Shown: piece by piece, positions 8,615 through 16,866 of the stretch
Layout of the letters: each line of letters begins with the position of its first letter
Position numbering within the stretch: position 1 is the stretch's first letter
Assembly (NCBI GenBank): GCA_043825615.1
Contig: JBDRRS010000019.1
Span: 62,001-126,000 of the forward strand
Direction of reading: 5' to 3'
From: JBDRMV01 sp043825615
GTDB taxonomy: Bacteria; CG03
Length of the DNA stretch: 64,000 nucleotides
Program-made: the position numbers and the translations under genes
Notes under the pieces: model-generated
The model's database searches: none
Seen by the model: the letters and a program-made list of their open reading frames with translations, nothing else
Told to the model about the DNA's origin: nothing

Positions 8615-9304
8615 TTGGGAATCCATGTACTCATGGGGAAAAATATATGGAACACACTATCGCTTTTCGCTGTAAGTGCCGCTATCCTCTCATCCTGTAT
8701 CCCTCCGCCGTCGGGATACAAGTGGTACTATGTGCGGAAAGGCGACACTCTCTGGTCCATTGCCGGAAAAAACAAGACAGACATTTTTAAGTTGATTCAC
8801 GCAAACAGCATAAAAAACCCGTCGCGGATTTATCCGGGAATGAAAATAAAAATTCCCGCTGACTTAACAACGGCGGCAAAAGAAACACAGGGCAAAGAGA
8901 AAAAAACTTCCGTGAAGGCAAGAGTTCCCGCCGAACACCGGATAAATTTCATGTGGCCGGCAAAAGGGGAAGTGCTCCGCAAATTCGGGAAAGAAAAAAT
9001 GCAAAGATGCCTCGGAATAGTTATCGGGACGAAAGAAACCGACATAAAGGCGGCGGCTGAGGGAAAAATAACATTTTGCGGAAACGTGAGCGGGTTCGGC
9101 AAAACCGTCATCATAAAACATCCCTCGAATTACCACACGGTTTACGGATACCTGGACGGTATTTCCGTGAAGACGGGAAATAAAGTTTCCGCCGGAGGCG
9201 CGATAGGAAAACCGGGACGCCACGCGCCTTTCAAAAAAAACGCGGTTTATTTCGAAATACGGCACATGACCGAGGCAAACGACCCGCTGCTCTATCTGGA
9301 TTAA
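8615..9304 (+). CDS. NlpD-like lipoprotein: LysM plus degenerate M23 (LytM) domain
   Basis: A TTG at 8615 or an ATG at 8633 could start the gene. From the TTG the hydrophobic leader ends in an ILSSC lipobox at Cys28. A LysM peptidoglycan-binding domain follows (WYYVRKGDTLWSIA to YPGMKIKIP, about 37-81), then a basic linker and a LytM/M23-like domain (about 113-229). The metal ligands of active M23 peptidases are missing: the usual HxGxD region reads CLGIVIG. Only the HFEIR-like end (YFEIRH) is kept. This is the state of NlpD and EnvC, which activate cell-wall amidases rather than cut the wall themselves. An RpoD-like sigma factor gene follows, as rpoS follows nlpD in Gammaproteobacteria. Confidence 0.85.
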   Translation: MGIHVLMGKNIWNTLSLFAVSAAILSSCIPPPSGYKWYYVRKGDTLWSIAGKNKTDIFKLIHANSIKNPSRIYPGMKIKIPADLTTAAKETQGKEKKTSVKARVPAEHRINFMWPAKGEVLRKFGKEKMQRCLGIVIGTKETDIKAAAEGKITFCGNVSGFGKTVIIKHPSNYHTVYGYLDGISVKTGNKVSAGGAIGKPGRHAPFKKNAVYFEIRHMTEANDPLLYLD

Positions 9305-9322
9305 ATGACCGCCAAATAAGAA

Positions 9323-10156
9323 ATGGAAAATTTGGACTCCGCCAGCCTTTATTTTAAGGAAATAGGCGACATCCCTCTTCTCAGCAAAGAAGAATTCCGG
9401 GACCTTATCCCGCTGGCTCAGAAAGGCAACGTTTATGCAAAGCAGCGTTTGATAGAATCAAACCTGAAACTGGTCGTCTCCATCGCCAAAAAATATCTGT
9501 ACAGGCAGGCGGTCCTCGACCTGCTGGACTTAATCGCCGAAGGGACGCTGGGGCTGATTCACGCGATAAAAAAATACCGCCTGAAATACGGGTACGAGTT
9601 CTCAACCTACGCGTACTGGTGGATAAAACAATCCATACAGAAAGCGCTGTTAAACCAGGTGAAAATGATTCACATTTCTTCATACACAACCGCGTACATA
9701 AAAAAGGTCATAAAATGCACGGAAGAACTCAGGGCAAAACTCGAACGTGTTCCGAGTTCAAGCGAACTCGCGAAAGAACTGAACACTTCCACGGACAAAG
9801 TGGAGAAAATCCTGAAAGACATAAAAGTATGGGAAAACGTTGTTTCTCTCGATAAACCTCTTGACGACAACGAGGAGATTTTTTTAAAGGATATTGTGCT
9901 TTCAACCGATTTAAAACCCGAAGAACATTTTGAAATGGAAAGCCGCCGGAAAAAAATTGAAAAAATAATGAAATACCTTACGAAAAGAGAACAGGACATA
10001 TTGAAACTCCGCAGCGGCTACTCCGGAGGAAAACCCGCGCCGTTGTCTCTTCTTGCAAAAAAATATAAAATCACGCGGGAACGCATCAGGCAGCTGGAGA
10101 AAAGAGCTCTGCAGAAAATGAAACTGCATCTTATTGACGAGGGAATTGAATTTTAG
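9323..10156 (+). CDS. Sigma-70 family RNA polymerase sigma factor (RpoD/RpoS-like)
   Basis: The 277 residues contain region 1.2 (YFKEIGDIPLLSKEEF), region 2 with NLKLVVSIAKKY and the -10-recognising FSTYAYWWIKQSIQKAL (about 100-115), region 3, and region 4 ending in the helix-turn-helix ITRERIRQLEKRALQKMK. The long region 1.1 of housekeeping RpoD is absent. The length and the position behind an NlpD-like gene suggest an alternative group 2/3 factor. Region 2.2 reads LDLLDLIAEGTLGLIHAI rather than the very conserved DLIQEGNIGL, so core binding is a little atypical. The apt gene follows 13 bp after the stop. Confidence 0.9.
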   Translation: MENLDSASLYFKEIGDIPLLSKEEFRDLIPLAQKGNVYAKQRLIESNLKLVVSIAKKYLYRQAVLDLLDLIAEGTLGLIHAIKKYRLKYGYEFSTYAYWWIKQSIQKALLNQVKMIHISSYTTAYIKKVIKCTEELRAKLERVPSSSELAKELNTSTDKVEKILKDIKVWENVVSLDKPLDDNEEIFLKDIVLSTDLKPEEHFEMESRRKKIEKIMKYLTKREQDILKLRSGYSGGKPAPLSLLAKKYKITRERIRQLEKRALQKMKLHLIDEGIEF

Positions 10157-10169
10157 GAGGAGGAACACT

Positions 10170-10688
10170 ATGGCAGATTTAAAAAAGTTTATAAGAAACA
10201 TCCCCGATTTTCCAATAAAGGGAATTCTGTTCAAAGACATAACGACCCTGATAAAAAACGGCGCGGCATTCAGGGAAGCAACGGACAAACTCGCCGCGCA
10301 CTACAGGGGAATGAAAATCGACAGAATTGCCTGCGTGGAAGCGCGGGGCTTCATAATCGGCGCCGCTCTTGCGTACAAACTCGGCGCAGGCGTTGCAATT
10401 ATCCGGAAAAAGGGGAAACTTCCGGCCAAAAAAATCTCCATTAAATACAAACTGGAATACGGTTTTGATTCCGTGGAAATCCACGAGGACGCCGTAACAA
10501 AAGGTCTGAATTACCTGATACTCGACGACCTGCTCGCGACCGGCGGAACCGCTCTCGCCTCGTATAAACTTCTTATGAAAAGGAAAGCCAAAATAAAGGG
10601 GTTTGCATTTCTCATAGAACTGACCGATTTGAACGGGAGAAAAAAACTGCCGGAGGGAACAGAGGTTTTTTCTCTCCTGAAATACTGA
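10170..10688 (+). CDS. apt: Adenine phosphoribosyltransferase
   Basis: This purine-salvage enzyme makes AMP from adenine and PRPP. The start is the ATG at 10170 behind a very strong ribosome-binding site (AGGAGGAGG, 10155-10163). The 172 residues show the APT N-terminus (IRNIPDFPIKGILFKDIT), the flexible loop region (EARGFIIGAALAYKLGAG), KLEYGFDSVEIHEDAV and the PRPP-binding loop LILDDLLATGGTA near residue 120. All expected catalytic elements are present. Confidence 0.95.
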   Translation: MADLKKFIRNIPDFPIKGILFKDITTLIKNGAAFREATDKLAAHYRGMKIDRIACVEARGFIIGAALAYKLGAGVAIIRKKGKLPAKKISIKYKLEYGFDSVEIHEDAVTKGLNYLILDDLLATGGTALASYKLLMKRKAKIKGFAFLIELTDLNGRKKLPEGTEVFSLLKY

Positions 10689-10739
10689 TGGACGCCACCC
10701 TCCCCCCCACAGGCGGACGAAGACGCCCGCCACTCTGGT

Positions 10740-11552
10740 ATGGATAAAGAAATGGAAAACTTCGGGCTCATTGCCGGCGGAGGGGCATTCCCTTCTCTCG
10801 CGGCGGAACAACTGATAAAAAGGGGCTGTAACTTAAAAATCGCCGCCGTCAAAGGACAGGCGGACGAGGAAATAGGCTCACGCTTTCAATCCGTTTTATG
10901 GGTAAATCTCGGACAGTTAAAAAAGACGCTCCGTTTTTTCCGTGACGGAAATATAAAAAAGGTCATTTTCGCCGGAAGAATAAAACACGCGGATGTTTTT
11001 TCGATAAAACCCGACTTCACCGCGGCCAAACTGCTGGCGGGGCTGAAGGATAAAAAAGCGGCAACCGTCCTCAAAGCCGTCTGTGACCTGTTTGAAAAAG
11101 AAGGAATCGGAATTATGCCTTCCATAGAGCCGGTAAAAGATATGCTTTTCCGGGAAAACAACTACACAAAAACAAAACCGGACAAAAAAACCCTGCGCGA
11201 CATTTCGTTTGCGCGGGGCATCGTCCGGGAAATAAGCAATATGGACATAGGGCAGGCGGTCATCGTCAAGGACGGGATTGTCGTTGCGGTTGAAGCGATG
11301 GAAGGAACCGACAAATGTATTTTAAGAGCGGGGAAACTCGCAGGCGAAGGAACGGTCTGCGTAAAAGTCGCGCGGGACAACCTTGACACCCGTTTTGACG
11401 TTCCCGTAATAGGCATCAGAACGGTTAGAAATCTCGCGGCGGTGCGCGCGCGGGCAATCGCCTGTCAGAAAGGACGCACTCTTTTTTTCGACAGGGAAGA
11501 AAGCATAAAACTCGCCGATGAAAACAGAATATCAATTACCGGAATAGAATAA
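10740..11552 (+). CDS. lpxI: UDP-2,3-diacylglucosamine pyrophosphatase LpxI
   Basis: LpxI hydrolyses UDP-2,3-diacylglucosamine to lipid X and UMP in lipid A synthesis and replaces LpxH in many lineages. The 270 residues show the two-domain LpxI pattern: N-terminal FGLIAGGGAFPSLAAE, the central KKVIFAGRIKHAD and the C-terminal DIGQAVIVKDGIVVAVEAMEGTD followed by VKVARDNLDTRFDVPVIG. The gene for the next step, lpxB, lies 271 bp further on, separated by a repeat-rich insert. No lpxA, lpxC or lpxD is in the window. Confidence 0.92.
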   Translation: MDKEMENFGLIAGGGAFPSLAAEQLIKRGCNLKIAAVKGQADEEIGSRFQSVLWVNLGQLKKTLRFFRDGNIKKVIFAGRIKHADVFSIKPDFTAAKLLAGLKDKKAATVLKAVCDLFEKEGIGIMPSIEPVKDMLFRENNYTKTKPDKKTLRDISFARGIVREISNMDIGQAVIVKDGIVVAVEAMEGTDKCILRAGKLAGEGTVCVKVARDNLDTRFDVPVIGIRTVRNLAAVRARAIACQKGRTLFFDREESIKLADENRISITGIE

Positions 11553-11823
11553 GCGTGAAGAAGGAAAAAGGCGGCATTGTGTGTATTTTGAAAATGATGC
11601 TGCCTTCCGGGGACGCTCGCAGTCTTGCCAGCGGGGACGCTCACGTAAGAAAGTTCGCTCTGGGTTCGCTGCGGGCACGGGAAAAATCCCTCGCTCACAC
11701 AGCCCCGCTTGCCAAGAACTGCTCGCTGCAAAACAGCCCCATCAGACAAGCGTCATTTTCATGTAAAAGTGGAAGAATAACGTTGCACGGGGACGCTTAC
11801 ATAAAAGAGTTTGAGGGATTACT
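11553..11823 (+). repeat. Repeat-rich insert between lpxI and lpxB
   Basis: This 271-bp stretch separates two genes that would normally be adjacent. GGGGACGCT occurs three times, at 11609, 11633 and 11789. The last two continue similarly (CACGTAAGA and TACATAAAAGA). An ORF of 90 codons (11555-11827) spans it and would end overlapping the lpxB start, but its protein (repeated SGDA/HGDA) simply mirrors the repeats, so I read it as an insertion-derived spacer rather than a gene. Confidence 0.5.
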
Positions 11824-12957
11824 GTGAAAAAAACGCTTTTTATTTCGGCAGGAGATCTTTCCGGCGACATTGCCGGTGCGCGTCTTGCGGACGCCTTCAT
11901 AAAAAACGGCTGGGATGTCTTCGGAGCCGGCGGCGACAACCTCAAAAATGCGGGCGTTAAACTGCTTGAAAACATTATTTCAAAAAGCACAATCGGAGTC
12001 ATAGAACCGGTAAAAAATATTCCGTATTTTTTTAATCTTCTCGGGAAGATGAAACATTTTATAAAAGAAAACCCTCCGACAGCGGCGGTCGTGATCGACT
12101 TCTGGGGGTTCCACTCGTTTCTGATAAAAGCATTATGGCGTCAAAAAATACCCGTTTTTTACTATATTTCACCGCAGATATGGGCGAGCAGGTTCGGAAG
12201 AATTAAAAAAATAAAAAAAATCGTGAAGAAGGTCTTCGTTATTTATCCGTTTGAGGAAAAAATTTACAGGGAATTCGGAGTGCCGGCGGAGTTCCTCGGC
12301 AACCCTGTCGCCGAATTGATTCCGGAAGCGCAGTATAATCCCGATTCCCGGGACATAGGAATCCTGCCGGGTTCGCGGAAAGACGAAATAAAAAGACACC
12401 TGCCCCTTTTGATAAAAGTTACGGAAGAGATGAAGAAAATTTCATCTTTCAGGTATAAGTGTTTCAAACCGCCCTGCACAGACGGAAACCTTTACAAAAA
12501 TATCCCGGGCGACTGGGAAATCGTGGAAGAAAACGACTACTCAAACAGAAAGAACCTGAAATTCGCAATAAGTTCCTCGGGCACCGCCACGCTCGAAAAC
12601 GCTCTTCTCGGCATTCCGATGGTTATAATTTATAAAACTTCGGATCTTTCATACGCCGTCGGTAAAAATTTTATAAAGACAAAATTTATCGGCCTGCCGA
12701 ATATTCTGTCGGGGGAATTGCTGTCTCCCGAATTCGTACAGGCGGAAGCAAGATGCGAAAAAATTCTTCCTGTAATTAAAGATTTGCTGCGGAAAGATAA
12801 ACTCCTTGTAACAAGCCATAACCTGCTTAAAATAAGGGCGTCCCTCGAAAGGAATAACATTGAAGAAAACATTTTCAAAACAATCAGCGGGGACAGATCG
12901 GGAAGCGGTAAAATTGAACAAAATTCTGTAATAGGAACCGTCCCTAATATCCAATGA
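11824..12957 (+). CDS. lpxB: Lipid-A-disaccharide synthase
   Basis: LpxB joins UDP-diacylglucosamine and lipid X to form the tetraacyl disaccharide of lipid A. The GTG start at 11824 gives 377 residues. Visible motifs are the N-terminal FISAGDLSGDIAGA (family form AGEASGD), VVIDFWGFH, the active-site region YYISPQIWAS, FLGNPVAE, ILPGSRKDEIKRHLP and the sugar-nucleotide-binding SSGTATLENALLGIPMV. The usual Glu of the GEASGD motif is Asp here. The last ~30 residues (GDRSGSGKIEQ...) look dispensable. The stop overlaps the msbA start (ATGA). Confidence 0.93.
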   Translation: MKKTLFISAGDLSGDIAGARLADAFIKNGWDVFGAGGDNLKNAGVKLLENIISKSTIGVIEPVKNIPYFFNLLGKMKHFIKENPPTAAVVIDFWGFHSFLIKALWRQKIPVFYYISPQIWASRFGRIKKIKKIVKKVFVIYPFEEKIYREFGVPAEFLGNPVAELIPEAQYNPDSRDIGILPGSRKDEIKRHLPLLIKVTEEMKKISSFRYKCFKPPCTDGNLYKNIPGDWEIVEENDYSNRKNLKFAISSSGTATLENALLGIPMVIIYKTSDLSYAVGKNFIKTKFIGLPNILSGELLSPEFVQAEARCEKILPVIKDLLRKDKLLVTSHNLLKIRASLERNNIEENIFKTISGDRSGSGKIEQNSVIGTVPNIQ

Positions 12958-14693
12958 AATTAAAAGAGATCTTCAAACGGCTGCTCAAGTTTCTTAAGCC
13001 GTATAAAATCAGATTTGCGGAGGCGATGTTAAGCATGGTGGCCGTGGCTGCTCTGACGAGCGGACGCGTCTATCTCCTGAAACCGGGGCTCGACAAACTG
13101 ATTGAAACCCGCGACATGAATCTTTTGAAACTCTTTGTCGCCGTCATACTTCTTATCACGGTTCTTCACGCCGTCTTTTCCTACATCCAGAATTATATTC
13201 TCGCCTACATCGGTCAGCACGTCGTCATTGACCTGCGAAACGAAACATACGCCCACACGCAGAGATTATCCCTCGCCTATTTTCTGACAAGACCGACTGG
13301 GGCAATCCTCTCCCGCCTGACAAACGACATAATGTACATTCAGGGCGCCATCACGTCCGTTCCCTCCAAAATCATAAAAGACGGACTGAGTTCTCTGTTT
13401 ATACTCGGGCTCTTATTCTTCCTCAACTGGAAATGGACTCTGGCGTCGCTTATTTTCTTCCCGTTTATCGTTTACCCCATCGGAGTTTTTGCGAGGAAAA
13501 TGAGAACGACGGCTTTGAAAACACAGGAGAAAATGGCCGAAATTTATTCTCTTATTACTGAGAAAATAAGCGGAATAAAAGTTACGAAGGCGTTCGCCCA
13601 GGAAATTCCGGAAATCGACGCCATGAAAAAAGTAAACACCGATTATTTCAACGTGATTATGAAACTCCTGAGAGCGACGGCTCTTCAAAGGCCGGTGATG
13701 GAAATCATTACCTATTTTATTTCCACAATGCTGGCCGCTTACGTCGTTTACTCAATATTTCAGCAAACGGTATCGGTCGGGAGCGCCCTGGCTTTCCTTG
13801 CCGCCCTGATGAGTTTCTATTCTCCGATAAAAAATATTGCCGACCTGAACAAGGAGATACAGACCTCCGCATCCGCCGCAGAAAGAATTTTTTCAGTAAT
13901 CGACACGGAAACAGAAGTGGCGGAAAAGCCGGATGCCGCGGAATTTACGGGTATAGAAAAAAACATCCGGTTCGAGAACGTCTCTTTCTCGTACAGCCTG
14001 AAGGAAGGCAGTAAAATAGCAATCCGGAACATTTCGATGAAAGTAAAAAAAGGAGAGATTTTTGCTCTTGTCGGCCCTTCCGGAGGCGGGAAAACGACGA
14101 TTGCCAATCTCATACCGAGATTCTTCGACCCGACAGACGGGCGAATCACGATTGACGGCGTTGACATCAGGAACTTCAAGATATCGACGCTGCGGAAAAA
14201 AATAGGAATCGTTTCTCAGGATGTTATGCTTTTCCGCGACACGGTAAGGAACAACATCGCATACGGCTATAAAACCGCTTCCGACGCCGAAGTGTCAAAT
14301 GCGGCAAAACTCGCAAATGCAGACGAATTCATAAAAAAACTCCCAGGCGGATACGACACCGTAATCGGCGAAAGAGGGGCAACGCTCTCGGGCGGGCAGG
14401 CGCAGAGAATCTGCATTGCGCGGGCAATAATCGGAAATCCGCCCATCCTTATTCTTGACGAGGCGACGTCTTCTCTCGACACCGAATCGGAGCAGATAAT
14501 ACAGGAGGCATTCAAAGCAATTCAACTCGGCAGAACCACCGTCGTCATAGCCCACCGTCTTTCAACCGTGCGGCGGGCGGACCGCATCGTCGTGATATCA
14601 TCCGGCAGAATCGTGGAGGAAGGACAGCACGCTGATTTAATCGCCCTGAACGGTTTCTACAAACGCCTCTTCGACCTGCAGTTTAAAGGGTAA
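12954..14693 (+). CDS. msbA: Lipid A export ABC transporter (MsbA-type, fused permease-ATPase)
   Basis: The 579 residues form a half-transporter: six membrane helices in the first ~310 residues, then a nucleotide-binding domain. Walker A is GPSGGGKTT (near 370), the signature is LSGGQAQR, Walker B is ILILDEATSSLD, and the H-loop is VVIAHRLST. The position immediately after lpxB, with a 4-bp overlap, makes lipid A-core flipping across the inner membrane the best functional guess. Sequence alone cannot exclude another substrate. Confidence 0.88.
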   Translation: MKLKEIFKRLLKFLKPYKIRFAEAMLSMVAVAALTSGRVYLLKPGLDKLIETRDMNLLKLFVAVILLITVLHAVFSYIQNYILAYIGQHVVIDLRNETYAHTQRLSLAYFLTRPTGAILSRLTNDIMYIQGAITSVPSKIIKDGLSSLFILGLLFFLNWKWTLASLIFFPFIVYPIGVFARKMRTTALKTQEKMAEIYSLITEKISGIKVTKAFAQEIPEIDAMKKVNTDYFNVIMKLLRATALQRPVMEIITYFISTMLAAYVVYSIFQQTVSVGSALAFLAALMSFYSPIKNIADLNKEIQTSASAAERIFSVIDTETEVAEKPDAAEFTGIEKNIRFENVSFSYSLKEGSKIAIRNISMKVKKGEIFALVGPSGGGKTTIANLIPRFFDPTDGRITIDGVDIRNFKISTLRKKIGIVSQDVMLFRDTVRNNIAYGYKTASDAEVSNAAKLANADEFIKKLPGGYDTVIGERGATLSGGQAQRICIARAIIGNPPILILDEATSSLDTESEQIIQEAFKAIQLGRTTVVIAHRLSTVRRADRIVVISSGRIVEEGQHADLIALNGFYKRLFDLQFKG

Positions 14694-15745
14694 TGCTGAA
14701 CATCTTCACACCGCCGGCGGTACTTCAGTGCGCGGAAGATGAATTAAACGAAATCCTGCGGCAGGGAGGAAAAACCTGTCTCCTGATAGGTCCCGAGCGG
14801 ATTTTTGAGAATTACGCCGGAATCTTTAAGAAGGCATTCGGAAGAATTACAAAAATTTACGCGGGCTTTAACGGGGAGTGCTGCGACGGCGAAATAGAAA
14901 GAATCATTAAAACATCGGGCCCGCACAGGATTGATTTCATTGCGGCTTTCGGCGGCGGCAAAGCGATTGATGCGGCAAAAAGCGCGGCGGCAAAAACAAA
15001 GTTACCTTTAACCGTAATCCCCACGTCCGGGGCAACCTGCTCCGCTTTTACATCCCACAGCGTCATATACAGCGGCGAGGGCCGGTTCATCCGCGAAGAC
15101 AAGCATTTCAAATGCCCCGACCGGCTCATCCTTGTCCGGGAAATTTTAACGGACCAGCCGAAACGACTCCTCGCAGGCGGTATGGCCGACGCGGCGGCAA
15201 AATATTACGAGTCAACCTTCGGAGAAAAAAAAGAATCCGGCATTTTTTACGAGTTTTCAAAGGAAATTCTTAAAACCATTTTTACGGAAGGCCCGCGCGC
15301 CCTTGAGGAAAAAGGGGACGTCCTTAATAAAATCAATGAAAAAGAGAAAGTCCTCAAAATAAGCGAAATGAACATCCTGCACACGGGCATTGTTTCGGCT
15401 TTCGGCGGGAAACAGTTCCGCTCTTCCCTCGCCCACGCGATTGCGAACGGCTTCACGCAGATAACGCCCGAAAAACCCCGCATTAGAAATGTTCTTCACG
15501 GGGAACTCGTGGGAATCGGGATTTTAACCGCACTTTTTCTTCTCAAGAGAACCGACGAACTCATCTCGCTCAGGGATTTGTTCTTCAGAATGAACATTTT
15601 CGGCGCCTTCGGCGAATGCGGAGAAATAGAGGACACCCTGCTCGAGAAGGTCTCTCAATTCGCGGTAAAATCGGAACCCCTTTTTGAGAAACATAAAATT
15701 GACGCCGTTGATATTAAAGGCGCCGTGAAAGTGCTGTGTCTGTAA
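14693..15745 (+). CDS. Glycerol dehydrogenase-like iron/zinc-containing alcohol dehydrogenase (GldA family)
   Basis: The 350 residues have the NAD-binding GGGKAIDAAK (about 85-94), PTSGATCSAFTSHSVIY (about 118-134), and likely metal ligands in GGMADAAAKYYES (Asp near 165), SSLAHAIANGF and NVLHGELVGIG (two His near 245 and 265). These match GldA more than glycerol-1-phosphate dehydrogenase, whose SPTAASHDG motif is absent. Overlap with msbA (TAATG) shows tight coupling to the lipid A genes. A role in making a glycerol-type or sugar precursor for the envelope is possible but unproven. Confidence 0.8.
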   Translation: MLNIFTPPAVLQCAEDELNEILRQGGKTCLLIGPERIFENYAGIFKKAFGRITKIYAGFNGECCDGEIERIIKTSGPHRIDFIAAFGGGKAIDAAKSAAAKTKLPLTVIPTSGATCSAFTSHSVIYSGEGRFIREDKHFKCPDRLILVREILTDQPKRLLAGGMADAAAKYYESTFGEKKESGIFYEFSKEILKTIFTEGPRALEEKGDVLNKINEKEKVLKISEMNILHTGIVSAFGGKQFRSSLAHAIANGFTQITPEKPRIRNVLHGELVGIGILTALFLLKRTDELISLRDLFFRMNIFGAFGECGEIEDTLLEKVSQFAVKSEPLFEKHKIDAVDIKGAVKVLCL

Positions 15746-15769
15746 CAAAACCCTGATAACATGCGTCTA
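15741..15769 (+). promoter_or_regulatory. Candidate ECF-type autoregulated promoter
   Basis: TGTAAC (15741-15746, overlapping the previous stop codon) and CGTCTA (15764-15769) are 17 bp apart. An AAC-containing -35 and CGT-containing -10 are typical of promoters read by ECF sigma factors. The ECF gene starts 5 nt after the -10. Confidence 0.45.
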
Positions 15770-15774
15770 AATAA

Positions 15775-16290
15775 ATGGAAGAAGAAAAATTAGTTGAGAA
15801 ACTTAAAAGCAAAGATGAAGAAGCATTTAGAATTTTTATGGAGCAGTACAAGGGAATTGTTTACAACATTATTTATTCCGTTGCCGGCAATTCATCCGAA
15901 GCGGACGACATCGCGCAGGACGTTTTTATCACCGTCTTCAGGAAGATACACAAATTCAGGGGAAAATCAGCTCTTTCAACATGGCTTTACCGCATCACCG
16001 TCAACAAGTGCAAGGATTATTTCAGAAAAAGAAAACCGACTGCCGAATTGCGCGAAAATATGCACAACGGGAAAGAAACGGAAACCGAACAGGCAGTTAA
16101 CGAAACCCTTGCAAAAGCGCTGCTGGCCGGACTGCCTGTGAAATACCGTATGCCGGTCGTTATGCGCCTTGAGGGTTTCTCCTACGGAGAAATTGCGGCA
16201 GCTCTCAAAATTTCGCTCGAAAAAGTAAAGATAATGATTTTCAGGGCGAAGGAAAAAATGAGGGAGACATTAAAAAAGCATGAAGTGTAA
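15775..16290 (+). CDS. ECF-subfamily RNA polymerase sigma factor
   Basis: The 171 residues contain only regions 2 and 4. Region 2 has QYKGIVYNIIYSVAGNSSEADDIAQDVFITVFRKIHKFRGKSALSTWLYRI in family-typical order, and region 4 has LPVKYRMPVVMRLEGFSYGEIAAAL with its helix-turn-helix, ending in MIFRAKEKMRETL. No Shine-Dalgarno precedes the ATG. The promoter-like element above suggests a leaderless, self-activated transcript. The anti-sigma gene overlaps the 3' end by 11 bp. Confidence 0.93.
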   Translation: MEEEKLVEKLKSKDEEAFRIFMEQYKGIVYNIIYSVAGNSSEADDIAQDVFITVFRKIHKFRGKSALSTWLYRITVNKCKDYFRKRKPTAELRENMHNGKETETEQAVNETLAKALLAGLPVKYRMPVVMRLEGFSYGEIAAALKISLEKVKIMIFRAKEKMRETLKKHEV

Positions 16291-16801
16291 AAAAAATTTA
16301 AAAACCCTTTCCGCTTACGCCTCCGGCGAACTTGAACAGGCGTCCGCGGACGCAGAAATAAAGGAACATCTGAAAGAATGTTCGACCTGCCGCAGAAATC
16401 TGGCGGAATACAAAAAGTTGGAGGAAATTCTCAATGCCAGAGGAAAAGCCGCCCCACCCTTAAATTTTGAAGACAGAGTCCTCGCAAAAATTCACTCAAC
16501 CACGTCATTGCGAGGGACAAAGTCCCGAAGCAATCTCCGAGAGTGCGAAGCCTCCCCGCAGGGGATTGCCACGCCTTCGGCTCGCACCCTAACGGGCACA
16601 GGCAATGACACGGTGCTTACTAAGTATTCCCGCCCTTTCCCCGTCTTCCGCCTCGCCCTTGCCGCGGCTCTGCTTCTTATCGCAGTTTTCGGATACAGGT
16701 CAAAGACACGCTACATACCCTCGGACATTCTCATTTCGGACAGCGAAATAACCGAGATTGAAAACGAGGCAATAGCGCTCTTCTACAACGGCGACGCTTA
16801 G
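16280..16801 (+). CDS. Anti-sigma factor with zinc-finger (zf-HC2) domain and in-frame repeat insertion
   Basis: The 173 residues start with the cytoplasmic zf-HC2 motif (HLKECSTCRR: His-x3-Cys-x2-Cys near residues 30-37) that holds the ECF sigma factor. A single membrane helix follows (FRLALAAALLLIAVFGY, about 122-138) and a short periplasmic tail. Between them, residues ~75-111 are translated from a palindromic repeat (16503-16611) that begins GTCATTGCGAG and ends GGCAATGAC. The frame stays open through it. The tail seems too short for a typical sensor domain, so regulation probably depends on partner proteins. Confidence 0.85.
   Translation: MKCKKNLKTLSAYASGELEQASADAEIKEHLKECSTCRRNLAEYKKLEEILNARGKAAPPLNFEDRVLAKIHSTTSLRGTKSRSNLRECEASPQGIATPSARTLTGTGNDTVLTKYSRPFPVFRLALAAALLLIAVFGYRSKTRYIPSDILISDSEITEIENEAIALFYNGDA
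16503..16611 (+). repeat. Palindromic repeat inserted in-frame in the anti-sigma gene
   Basis: The element begins GTCATTGCGAGGGAC, contains GAAGCAATCTC and GGGATTGCC, and ends GGCAATGAC. It has the layout of the GTCATTGCGAG/GAAGCAATCTC palindromic family often scattered in bacterial intergenic regions. Here it lies entirely inside a coding frame. Confidence 0.7.
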
Positions 16802-16866
16802 CCGTAACTTTTACGCAGATTACGAAGAAGTTTCTAATAAATCACAGCGAGCGGCAGAAAACCGCA

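Noticed and set aside
10179..10811. 210-codon minus-strand ORF opposite apt
   Set aside because: It is a shadow of apt and lpxI, whose motifs are complete; its protein shows no domain and no ribosome-binding site.
11555..11827. 90-codon ORF between lpxI and lpxB as a real gene
   Set aside because: Its residues merely translate repeated GGGGACGC words and no family resemblance is visible.
14693..15745. Glycerol-1-phosphate dehydrogenase (archaeal-type lipid synthesis)
   Set aside because: The diagnostic motifs of EgsA/AraM are missing and the sequence follows GldA instead.
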